DNA from: Candidatus Goldiibacteriota bacterium
GTDB lineage: Bacteria; Oederibacteriota; PGYV01; DSYL01
DNA length: 5,579 bases
Direction of reading: 5' to 3'
NCBI GenBank assembly: GCA_026418955.1
Contig: JAOAAI010000155.1
Coordinates: forward strand, 1-5,579
A model generated the notes under the pieces. That model did no database searches and was not told the origin of the DNA. It was given only the letters and a program-made list of their open reading frames with translations. Positions 1 to 5,579 of this stretch are shown here, piece after piece. The position numbers and the translations under genes are program-made. How positions within the stretch are numbered: the stretch's first letter is position 1; each line of letters starts with the position of its first letter.

Positions 1-420
1 ATTATAAGTCAATGACACAGCAGTATTACATCTCCATAAATACATTGCCCGCATTGCGACTATAAATGGATTATTAAAAACATCTTCTGCAATTGTAAAA
101 TCAACAGAACGACCCACTCCTGGGACATTCACATAATATGTCCCAGGAGTTGTAAAAGAAGAAAAATCGCCTTTATAAACTGTTTCACCACTGTCAGATG
201 CATTTATTGCACTTCCAAGATTACCAGTGTACACAACTGCTCCAGTAGATGAATTTCTAACTTCAAATGTTGTTGCTGGCTGTGCACAGGTAAAACCTTT
301 AGCACCATTTGGAATAAAACCTATTGAATTTATTCTGACATGAGAATCAGCTGATTTTATTGGGAAATAAAAAATTAAAAGAAATATAATTAGATAATAC
401 AAAATTTTAACTTTTTGCAA
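1..420 (-). CDS. Secreted glycoside hydrolase family 9 (cellulase-type) enzyme, N-terminal part only
   Basis: The gene is cut by the left edge; the first 140 codons are present. Residues 1-24 form a signal peptide: a lysine-containing start, a long hydrophobic core of Leu, Ile, Phe and Tyr, then a likely cleavage after KSA, so the enzyme should be exported. Residues 28-110 match the Ig-like CelD_N domain that precedes GH9 catalytic domains: VRINSIGFIPNGAK corresponds to the usual IRVNQVGYLPN opening, followed by SGETVYKGDFSSF, TTPGTYYVNVPGVG and a closing DFTI strand. Residues 112-140 (EDVFNNPF, then MRAMYLWRCNTAVS) fit the first helix of the GH9 domain. Family members cleave beta-1,4-glucans such as cellulose. 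The catalytic Asp pair and Glu lie beyond the window, so activity cannot be judged. The start is TTG at 420-418: no in-frame ATG lies between it and the upstream stop at 460-462, and a good ribosome binding site precedes it. Its GC content is visibly higher than that of the adjoining transposase remnant. Confidence 0.85.
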   Translation of the reverse strand, partial: MQKVKILYYLIIFLLIFYFPIKSADSHVRINSIGFIPNGAKGFTCAQPATTFEVRNSSTGAVVYTGNLGSAINASDSGETVYKGDFSSFTTPGTYYVNVPGVGRSVDFTIAEDVFNNPFIVAMRAMYLWRCNTAVSLTYN

Positions 421-426
421 ATTTTT

Positions 427-432
427 CTCCTT
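427..432 (-). promoter_or_regulatory. Ribosome binding site fixing the TTG start of the GH9 gene
   Basis: On the minus strand the sequence AAGGAG is followed by 6 bases and then TTG at 420. This is the only plausible initiation site in the open frame, which is closed upstream by a TAA at 460-462 and has no ATG. The signal peptide begins immediately afterwards, which supports the choice. Confidence 0.75.
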
Positions 433-453
433 TTTTATACTTTTGCGAACAAA

Positions 454-470
454 TCCAAGTTAGTTTTGGA
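454..470. promoter_or_regulatory. Inverted repeat in the GH9 leader (possible operator or hairpin)
   Basis: TCCAA at 454-458 and TTGGA at 466-470 are perfect inverted repeats around a 7-base spacer. The element lies between the predicted transcription start (near 490) and the ribosome binding site of the GH9 gene. It could be a binding site for a repressor that controls the hydrolase, or a small RNA hairpin. A 5-base arm is short, so chance is a real alternative in AT-rich DNA. Confidence 0.3.
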
Positions 471-496
471 GAATTTTATCGTTTAAATTTGTGTTA

Positions 497-525
497 ATTA
501 TAGCATATTTTACATAAAAAGGCAA
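497..525 (-). promoter_or_regulatory. Sigma-70 type promoter of the GH9 gene, with extended -10
   Basis: On the minus strand a -35 box TTGCCT (525-520) is separated by exactly 17 bases from a perfect -10 box TATAAT (502-497). TG plus one base precedes the -10 box, which gives an extended -10. Transcription would start near 490, leaving a leader of about 70 bases before the TTG start at 420. The match is good enough to suggest strong basal transcription, with control applied by a repressor or in the leader rather than by a weak core promoter. Confidence 0.7.
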
Positions 526-615
526 ATTTTATTAAACTTTAATGGAAAAGTACAGGCACATGATGGTTAAGCAAAAATAGTAAAATTAGGTATAATAAAT
601 AATAAAAAAAGCAAG

Positions 616-1579
616 GTGTTAACTATTACATATAATTTAATTGAAAATATTAAACTAAAATACATGAGTATTTTATTTAACCTAAAAAATGTTTAATACT
701 ATAAGAAAATAATATCATTACGAAAAATGTAAATGTAAAAACAATAATAAAATGGGTAAAAAGATATATGGTTTACGGATTAACAGGACTTTGTGATTTA
801 AAAAGAGTCCCTAAAAAAATTCATAATAAATTACCTTTGAAAATTATCTTAAGACAAAAACAGGTTTTGATGCAATAAAATTAAAATTAAGTGCCGCACT
901 ATTTAACAGAATTTTAAAACAATATAACCTCTTAATTAAACAAAAAAGAAAATTTCAAAAGAAATATGATTTAAAACATATAAAACAAAAATTAAAACCT
1001 TTTGAATTATTATAAATATATTAAATATCTTGATGATATCTCCTTTCATTTATCAAATATAAATTACCTAAATTTCAAATTTCTATTCGTGATGTTAAAT
1101 CTGGCACTCTATTTTTCTTTTTCTCTTATGAAAAATGTGTGGCTTCTAATATTATGGCTTTTAAAATTGTTTTAAATCATCTTTCATTAAATAACATAAC
1201 AATTAAGGTTGATAGTGGTATAAAAATACATCATAACAAAGGCTTTAAAAAATTGAATATTTAAGCCCTATTGTTAAATATATCCCTCCTAATGCTAACT
1301 CCGATTTTAAATCTTTTTATAGATTAATTGAAGATAAGTTTTATTCTAAAGAAACCTTCTCTTCTAAACTTAACTTCTTAAATAGCAAGAAAAAATTCTT
1401 ACAAAGGTTTTAAATCCCCTTCTGATATATTATCAAAATACAATTTATTTTGCGATATTGCTTTTATTCAACCTATTATCATTGATGGATTATATAGACA
1501 TAATTTCTCTTCTGAGTATAATTATTTGTACCACCATGTCCCTGATCTTTCCGAGATAGGAATAATGGTAATATATATT
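616..1579 (+). pseudogene. Decayed DDE (integrase-type) transposase
   Basis: No open frame spans this region, but a transposase can be read by changing frame. At 705-851 a helix-turn-helix part reads VKTIIKWVKRY then YGLTGLCDLKRVPKK. A one-base loss in the A-run at 855-860 shifts the frame to TGFDAIKLKLS, NRILKQYNLLIKQK and KLKPFEL (860-1012). KYLDDI follows in another frame (1023-1040). Then come KYKLPKFQISIRDVKSGTL and VDSG (1049-1261), PPNANSDFKSFYRLIEDKFY (1285-1344) and YKGFKSPSDIL through YHHVPDLSEIG (1400-1561). These resemble IS481/IS3-like transposases with an integrase core. The second catalytic Asp survives as VDSG. The first appears changed to Tyr (KYIKYLDD where IDTKYLDD is expected), and the Glu is changed to Lys (SDFKSF where SDVESF is expected). 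The stretch 616-696 (LIENIKLKYMSILFNLKNV) may be the N-terminus. A possible -10 TATAAT is at 591-596. No terminal inverted repeats or target duplication were found, so the element ends are unknown. Confidence 0.8.
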
Positions 1580-1939
1580 TTAATTACTTCTATGATTTTG
1601 TTCTATGGTATGTTGTATTAATTTTTGATATATTTCAGAATACTTTCTTTTATTTTCCCATATCACTTCAAATACTGTATTTTTTACAATAAAATCATTT
1701 GTATCTGTCATTTCAATTATTATACGATTTAACTGATCTTTATATATTTTTGCAAGGCCTATACGCCAGAATATCCTTACGGCTTTTTCTATCCTATCTT
1801 CAGTAATATTTAATATATCAGAAATTTGGTTTAATGAATATGTTTCATACCTTTTTGCAAAATTTATATTAAAACATAATAATGCAAGCATTTCATGAAA
1901 TGAAAGTAATTCTTTTAAATCATCGTCAATTTCATGCAT
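1580..1939 (-). CDS. Small winged-helix DNA-binding protein, function unknown
   Basis: This 119-residue protein is not recognised as a named family. Residues 34-66 look like a winged helix-turn-helix: YSLNQISDILNITEDRIEKA provides the two helices, and VRIFWRIGLAKIY has the form of the recognition-helix end and first wing strand, as in many MarR-, Rrf2- or GntR-like regulators. Residues 8-31 form a first helix, and residues 83-113 (with aromatic and hydrophobic positions such as VFEVIWENKRKY) form a long C-terminal helix that could mediate dimerisation. There is no signal peptide or membrane segment. I chose the ATG at 1939 over the ATG at 1990 because a strong ribosome binding site sits exactly before it; the 17 extra residues of the longer form are lysine- and leucine-rich and unsupported. 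It is divergent from the rescue-factor gene at 2128, and its 3' end abuts the transposase remnant, so its C-terminus could have been altered by that insertion. A regulatory role is an inference. Confidence 0.7.
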   Translation of the reverse strand: MHEIDDDLKELLSFHEMLALLCFNINFAKRYETYSLNQISDILNITEDRIEKAVRIFWRIGLAKIYKDQLNRIIIEMTDTNDFIVKNTVFEVIWENKRKYSEIYQKLIQHTIEQNHRSN

Positions 1940-1945
1940 AGTTAG

Positions 1946-1952
1946 CTCCTTT
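1946..1952 (-). promoter_or_regulatory. Ribosome binding site deciding the start of the winged-helix gene
   Basis: AAAGGAG on the minus strand is followed by 6 bases and then ATG at 1939. The alternative in-frame ATG at 1990 has only A/T-rich sequence upstream with no purine-rich GG element, so the shorter 119-residue protein is preferred. Confidence 0.75.
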
Positions 1953-2016
1953 TTAATTTTAGACAAAAATTTTAAATTTAAGTTTCGCATATTATTTTTT
2001 TTATTTTATTTTGTAA

Positions 2017-2036
2017 TTTTAGTTTAGAAACTGAAA
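2017..2036. promoter_or_regulatory. Palindrome in the divergent intergenic region (candidate operator)
   Basis: AGTTT at 2021-2025 and AAACT at 2028-2032 form a perfect inverted repeat with a 2-base centre (AG). The symmetry continues, after one mismatched pair (2020/2033), with TTT at 2017-2019 and AAA at 2034-2036. It lies between the winged-helix gene and the rescue-factor gene, just upstream of the latter's -35 box. A self-regulating winged-helix protein would typically bind such a site. The binding partner is inference only. Confidence 0.35.
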
Positions 2037-2049
2037 AATAAAAAAATTA

Positions 2050-2078
2050 TCAACAAAAAATTAAATTTTTTGTATAAT
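2050..2078 (+). promoter_or_regulatory. Probable promoter of the rescue-factor gene
   Basis: TCAACA at 2050-2055 matches 4 of 6 positions of the -35 consensus. It is followed after 17 bases by a perfect -10 TATAAT at 2073-2078. Transcription would begin near 2085, about 43 bases before the ATG at 2128. The surroundings are very AT-rich, so the -10 alone would not be convincing; the spacing and the position relative to the gene are what support it. Confidence 0.5.
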
Positions 2079-2127
2079 TATAATTAAAAGTTTATTAGAG
2101 AATTTAATAAAATTAAAAAGGTTTATT

Positions 2128-2484
2128 ATGGTAACTTTAAAAAAAATAAACGAATTAAAAGCAAGAATGCAAAGATTGAATATTCTTGAAAAGGATATTA
2201 TTGAAAAATTCATTTTATCTGGTAAAAAAGGTGGGCAAAAAGCAAATAAATCAAACAACGCTGTTTATTTGAAACATGTTCCAACAAATATAGAAATTAA
2301 ATGCTCTAGCACTCGTGAACGTGAGTTAAACAGGTTTCTTGCTAGACGTCTTTTATGTGAAAAAGTGGAAGAGTTGATTTTTGGCACTTCTGAAAGATTA
2401 AAAAAAATTGAAAGGATTAGAAAACAAAAAGCAAAAATGAGAAAAAGAAGAAAAGAAAAATTATTGCAATTAAATCAATTTTAA
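2128..2484 (+). CDS. GGQ-domain peptide chain release factor-like protein (ribosome rescue, MTRFR/ArfB type)
   Basis: This 118-residue protein is a stand-alone RF-1 catalytic domain. Residues 31-37 are SGKKGGQ, with the GGQ tripeptide at 35-37 that enters the ribosomal peptidyl-transferase centre and triggers hydrolysis of peptidyl-tRNA. It is followed by KANKSNNAVYLKHVPT and IEIKCSSTRERELNRFLARRLL, the standard continuation of this domain. The codon-recognition domains of RF1 and RF2 are absent. The last 30 residues are almost all Lys, Arg and short helix formers, like the basic tail with which ArfB, and probably MTRFR, grips the empty mRNA channel of a stalled ribosome. The NRFLARRLL section and the overall length resemble the bacterial relatives of mitochondrial MTRFR (C12orf65) more than classical ArfB (YaeJ). 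The role is therefore release of nascent chains from stalled ribosomes or split 50S subunits. AAAGG at 2117-2121 lies 6 bases before the ATG. The gene is monocistronic and converges on nuoN. The start is well supported; the exact rescue substrate is not. Confidence 0.85.
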   Translation: MVTLKKINELKARMQRLNILEKDIIEKFILSGKKGGQKANKSNNAVYLKHVPTNIEIKCSSTRERELNRFLARRLLCEKVEELIFGTSERLKKIERIRKQKAKMRKRRKEKLLQLNQF

Positions 2485-2551
2485 TTTAAATTATATTACT
2501 TTCTATCATACATATTAAATTTAAAATTTTTACATTCGGCATATTACAATT

Positions 2552-3973
2552 TTATTTTATAAACATCTCCTGCCCAGCATCTAATGTTATATCAATAACT
2601 TTTTCCGGCATTATTCCAAAAATAATTATTGCAACAGTGCAGATTAAAAGGATAAAAACAATATTAAAAGATAATTTTATTTTCTCGCCTGCAACTTTCT
2701 CATTTCTTATATACATCTGTTTTAAAATTAGCAAATAATAGTAAAGTGATATTGTTGAATTGAGCGCAGCAGCAATAACAAGCCATAAATATCCTTTTTG
2801 CATTGCCGCATAAAAAAGATAAAACTTACCAACAAAACCAGCAAGCGGTGGAATGCCTGCAAGAGAAAGTAAAGAAAGCATAAATGTAAGTGAAAGTAAA
2901 GGATTTCTCTGTGATAAACTTGCATAATCAGCAATTTTACATGAACCTATATATTTTTCCACTCCTGCGACTACAGCAAATGCTGCAATATTGGTAAAAG
3001 TGTAAACAAGTATATAAAAAAGCACCGAACTTATACCTATAACAGAAGCACCAACCAATCCAACAAGGATATAACCTGCTTGAGATATAGTAGAATAAGC
3101 AAGTAATCTTTTGATATCCTTTTGTGGTATAGCGATAAGGTTTCCAATTGTCATAGTTAAAAAAGCAATTATAGAAATTATCGGTACCCATATGTAATCC
3201 AATTTTAAAAAAGTATAAGAAAAAAGACGTAAAACAAAAATAAAACCAGCTGATTTTGAAGCAACAGAAATAAATCCAGTTATTGCTGTTGGTGCACCTT
3301 GATAAACATCTGGAGTCCACACATGCATTGGAACAGCAGAAAGTTTAAAAGCTGTGCCAAGAATTACAAATATTATTCCCAAAATTAATGCGGTATTAAT
3401 CTCCTGTGAGATTATAATTGTAATTATCTTCTCGATATATGTTGTTCTTGTTACACCATAAATTAGAGAAATACCATATAATAGTAACCCTGAAGATATA
3501 GCTCCAAGAATCAAATATTTAATACCAGCTTCAAGCGAATTTGCATCTTCTTTATAAATTGCTGATAAAGCATAAAGAGATATAGTTGCAAGTTCTAGAC
3601 CAATATATAAAGTTATTAGTTCTTTTGAAGATGACAGAAACATCATACCAAGTGTAGAAGCGCCTAATATCATATAATAAGCACCATAGTATTTCTCCTT
3701 AATTTTTATTGTAGAAATAGATAATAATCCGGTTAAAAATGCACCTATCAAAAATACAAGTTTTGCAAACCATGAAATACCATCATAAATAAAAGCCCCT
3801 GAAAATAACTGCCCTTCTCTTTTGTTCATAATAACCAAAATAATAAGGCAAAAAATTATAATATTAAAAAAGTGACCTATAACTCTTTTGTTTTTACTTA
3901 TAAAATCAATAAATAATATTAAAATCAAAGCGATTCCAAGTATCAATTCATCTAAAAGCAAAAACAGATTCAA
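2552..3973 (-). CDS. nuoN: NADH-quinone oxidoreductase (complex I) subunit N
   Basis: This 473-residue membrane protein has about 14 hydrophobic segments, close to the usual size of NuoN (485 in E. coli). It is one of three antiporter-like subunits of the complex I membrane arm and carries a proton channel coupled to quinone reduction. The signature AVPMHVWTPDVYQGAPTA lies at 213-230. The expected charged residues are visible: Glu127 in GLEL (helix 5), Lys152 in IKYL, Lys210 in AFKLS (helix 7), Lys240 in ASKSAGF (helix 8) and Lys383 in FVGKFYLF (helix 12). These align with E133, K158, K217, K247 and K395 of E. coli NuoN. It therefore looks intact and functional. It begins at TTG, with a perfect AGGAGG 6 bases upstream. 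It is the last nuo gene, 88 bases after nuoM; that gap holds no feature I can recognise beyond the ribosome binding site. No GC-rich terminator follows it before the convergent gene at 2484. Confidence 0.95.
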   Translation of the reverse strand: MNLFLLLDELILGIALILILFIDFISKNKRVIGHFFNIIIFCLIILVIMNKREGQLFSGAFIYDGISWFAKLVFLIGAFLTGLLSISTIKIKEKYYGAYYMILGASTLGMMFLSSSKELITLYIGLELATISLYALSAIYKEDANSLEAGIKYLILGAISSGLLLYGISLIYGVTRTTYIEKIITIIISQEINTALILGIIFVILGTAFKLSAVPMHVWTPDVYQGAPTAITGFISVASKSAGFIFVLRLFSYTFLKLDYIWVPIISIIAFLTMTIGNLIAIPQKDIKRLLAYSTISQAGYILVGLVGASVIGISSVLFYILVYTFTNIAAFAVVAGVEKYIGSCKIADYASLSQRNPLLSLTFMLSLLSLAGIPPLAGFVGKFYLFYAAMQKGYLWLVIAAALNSTISLYYYLLILKQMYIRNEKVAGEKIKLSFNIVFILLICTVAIIIFGIMPEKVIDITLDAGQEMFIK

Positions 3974-3979
3974 TTCAAA

Positions 3980-3985
3980 CCTCCT
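3980..3985 (-). promoter_or_regulatory. Ribosome binding site of nuoN, fixing a TTG start
   Basis: A perfect AGGAGG on the minus strand is followed by 6 bases and then TTG at 3973. The strength of this site may compensate for the non-ATG start and the long gap after nuoM. A TTG reading also gives the expected first helix (LFLLLDELILGIALI) at the very N-terminus. Confidence 0.8.
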
Positions 3986-4061
3986 AAAAATTTTTATAAA
4001 AACAAAATTCCAGAAAAACTTAAAATTAAAATAAAACAGTAATAACTTTTATAAAGAACTT

Positions 4062-5552
4062 TTACATACTTGATAGTTTTTGTGCTATTGGCAATACAGA
4101 TGAATAAATTACCTTCATAAAATAAAAAGGATAAATACCAAACAATATAACAAATATCGTCAAGATAAAAAGAGAAGCAAATTCTATATTATTTGCGTCT
4201 TTTAAATCTTTATATTCTTCCATAATAGGTCCAAAAAAAACAATCTGTACAACACGCAACACATAAAAAGCTGTTATAACTATACTCACAACACATATTA
4301 AAGTAATAACAGGATAAATTTTAAATGCGCCGATAAATGTTGTTATCTCTGCAACAAATCCAGATAATCCTGGTAAACCAAGAGAACAAAGTCCTGTTAA
4401 AGTAAAAAAAGTAGCAAGTTTTGGCATAACTTTTGAAAGACCACGCATTTCTGTAATTATTCTGGTATGGGTTCTTCCATATACCATACCAACAAGAGCA
4501 AAGAAAAGCCCTGTCATGATACCATGAGATACCATCTGAAAAACAGAACCAGAAAGTGCTATTGGACTTTTTGCAGCTGCAATACCTAAAAGAACAATTC
4601 CCATATGAGAAACACTTGAATATGCAACTATGTATTTTAAATCTTTCTGTGCAACAGCACCTGTGGAACCATAAACAATATTAACAACAGTAAGTACTGC
4701 AACAAGTGGCAACCAAAAATTGGCACCTTCGGGTAAAAGCCAAGTAGCCACAACAAGACATCCATAAGCACCAAGTTTCATCAATACACCTGCATGAAGC
4801 ATAGATACAGCTGTAGGCGCAGATGCATGGCCATCAGGCGACCATGTATGAAATGGCCACAATGCTGCCAAAACACCAAAACCAAGAAATAATATTGGAA
4901 AAAATACAATCTGAAATTCTTTTGTATATTTATATTGTTCAAGAACATCAAAATCAAAAGTATTGAGTCCTGTTGCAAAATAAAGACCAAGTATCCCTGC
5001 AAGTATTAAGGCGCTACCAACTAAAAGATATAAAGTCAATTTCATTGCAGAATATTCTTTATCTCCTGTTCCCCATATCCCTATTAATAAATACATCGGT
5101 AAAACAGCTATTTCATAAAATAGAAAAAATAAAAATAAATTATATGTCATGAAAACTCCAAATACACCAGTGACTAAGGTTAAAAGCAACATAAAAAATT
5201 CTTTTGGTCTATAAGTGATATCCCAGGATGCAAGAACGCCGGCAACAATCACAAAACCAGTAAGTAAAACAAGAGCAACATTTATTCCATTTACCCCAAG
5301 AAAATAATTAATTCCTAAAGATGGTATCCATGTATGTTTTTCAACAAACTGCAACCCACCTAAATTATAATCATAATTAATTAGTAATAATATTGAAAGA
5401 AAAAATGAAAAACAAACAGGTATTAATGCCACTAAACGAATTGCTCTATGATTACTGCCAGGAATGAAAAGTAGTATCAAAACAGAAATAAGAGGCATAA
5501 TATAAATAATCGTTAGCACAGGTATGTGTTTTATAAAAGAAAAAATTTCCAT
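4062..5552 (-). CDS. nuoM: NADH-quinone oxidoreductase (complex I) subunit M
   Basis: This 496-residue polytopic membrane protein (about 14 helices; E. coli NuoM has 509) is the central antiporter-like proton-pumping subunit of complex I. FLFYEIAVLPMYLLIGIWG at 142-160 holds the helix-5 glutamate (Glu147, E. coli E144). Lys171 follows in AMKLTLYLL. The half-channel signature WPFHTWSPDGHASAPTA is at 232-248, Lys259 is in VLMKLGAYG (E. coli K265), YSSVSHMG lies at 311-318, and Glu402 in GFVAEITTFIG corresponds to E407. One position is unusual: where most NuoM have a helix-7 lysine (E. coli K234, in FAVKM), this protein has Leu228 (FGVLAAL). His253 sits in SMLHAGV, where NuoL proteins have IHAA. 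The start ATG at 5552 has GGAGG 7 bases upstream and directly follows the TAA of the preceding frame, as expected inside the nuoLMN operon. The assignment is firm; NuoM rather than NuoL follows from length, gene order and the LLIGIWG and MKLGAYG motifs. Confidence 0.95.
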   Translation of the reverse strand: MEIFSFIKHIPVLTIIYIMPLISVLILLFIPGSNHRAIRLVALIPVCFSFFLSILLLINYDYNLGGLQFVEKHTWIPSLGINYFLGVNGINVALVLLTGFVIVAGVLASWDITYRPKEFFMLLLTLVTGVFGVFMTYNLFLFFLFYEIAVLPMYLLIGIWGTGDKEYSAMKLTLYLLVGSALILAGILGLYFATGLNTFDFDVLEQYKYTKEFQIVFFPILFLGFGVLAALWPFHTWSPDGHASAPTAVSMLHAGVLMKLGAYGCLVVATWLLPEGANFWLPLVAVLTVVNIVYGSTGAVAQKDLKYIVAYSSVSHMGIVLLGIAAAKSPIALSGSVFQMVSHGIMTGLFFALVGMVYGRTHTRIITEMRGLSKVMPKLATFFTLTGLCSLGLPGLSGFVAEITTFIGAFKIYPVITLICVVSIVITAFYVLRVVQIVFFGPIMEEYKDLKDANNIEFASLFILTIFVILFGIYPFYFMKVIYSSVLPIAQKLSSM

Positions 5553-5579
5553 TTATTTTCCTCCAAGTATTCTCAATAC
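5553..5579 (-). CDS. nuoL: Probable C-terminal end of complex I subunit L, cut by the window edge
   Basis: Reading the minus strand, an open frame gives VLRILGGK and then TAA at 5555-5553, directly abutting the ATG of the next gene; its last codons contain that gene's GGAGG ribosome binding site. Stop-start abutment of this kind is typical of translationally coupled genes. In almost all nuo operons the gene before nuoM is nuoL. Eight residues cannot identify a protein, so the name rests on gene order. Confidence 0.5.
   Translation of the reverse strand, partial: VLRILGGK

Noticed and set aside
421..496. A riboswitch in the GH9 leader
   Set aside because: The leader has only one 5-base stem and no motif of a riboswitch class that I can recognise.
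540..1640. Terminal inverted repeats of the decayed insertion element
   Set aside because: Comparison of the flanks gave only short A/T-rich matches (for example ATTAC near 625 and GTAAT near 1568), with no matching length or target-site duplication.
1940..1990. A 17-residue N-terminal extension of the winged-helix protein starting at 1990
   Set aside because: There is no ribosome binding site before 1990, while AAAGGAG sits at the right distance from the ATG at 1939.
2061..2258. Minus-strand open frame of 65 codons over the start of the rescue-factor gene
   Set aside because: It is antisense to a well-supported gene with its own promoter and ribosome binding site, and its low-complexity Phe/Ile/Leu composition is what antisense of Lys-rich coding gives.
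2481..2551. Possible bidirectional terminator between the rescue-factor gene and nuoN (TTAATTTAA and TTAAATTTAA blocks)
   Set aside because: The arms are pure A/T with a bulge and a long loop and contain no G-C pairs, so the stem would be weak. Such matches are expected by chance in this composition.
2728..3320. Two further minus-strand open frames inside nuoN, and one at 4781-5002 inside nuoM
   Set aside because: They are out-of-frame readings of conserved complex I genes and have no recognisable domain.

Overview
The window is AT-rich bacterial DNA. It carries the distal end of a respiratory complex I (nuo) operon, a small ribosome-rescue factor gene, a small winged-helix regulator gene, a decayed DDE transposase, and the 5' end of a secreted glycoside hydrolase family 9 (cellulase) gene. 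Nearly every start has a clear Shine-Dalgarno sequence of the AGGAG type about 6 bases upstream, and two starts are TTG. A plant-polymer hydrolase next to a proton-pumping dehydrogenase suggests a free-living or gut-associated bacterium that degrades polysaccharide. The sequence alone does not fix the phylum.

Layout from left to right. Positions 1-420 (minus strand) hold the N-terminus of a GH9 enzyme: a signal peptide, the Ig-like CelD_N domain and the start of the catalytic domain. It begins at a TTG codon and runs off the left edge. A near-consensus extended -10 promoter lies upstream at 497-525, and a short inverted repeat sits in the leader. Positions of roughly 616-1579 (plus strand) are the corpse of an integrase-type transposase. 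The protein can be followed through at least three frames, with stops and with apparent changes at two of the three catalytic acids. Positions 1580-1939 (minus) encode a 119-residue winged-helix protein of unknown target. Positions 1940-2127 are a divergent intergenic region with a palindrome and a promoter. Positions 2128-2484 (plus) encode a 118-residue GGQ-domain protein of the RF-1/MTRFR rescue type. It converges on nuoN (2552-3973, minus), which is preceded in the operon by nuoM (4062-5552, minus) and by what looks like the last codons of nuoL (5553-5579, minus).

NuoL, NuoM and NuoN are the three antiporter-like membrane subunits of complex I, and their order here is the usual one. The most interesting protein-level detail is in NuoM: the lysine normally found in transmembrane helix 7 is replaced by leucine, while a histidine typical of NuoL appears in helix 8. 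I found no CRISPR array, tRNA, rRNA or intact mobile element, and no convincing evidence of a new multi-gene system.
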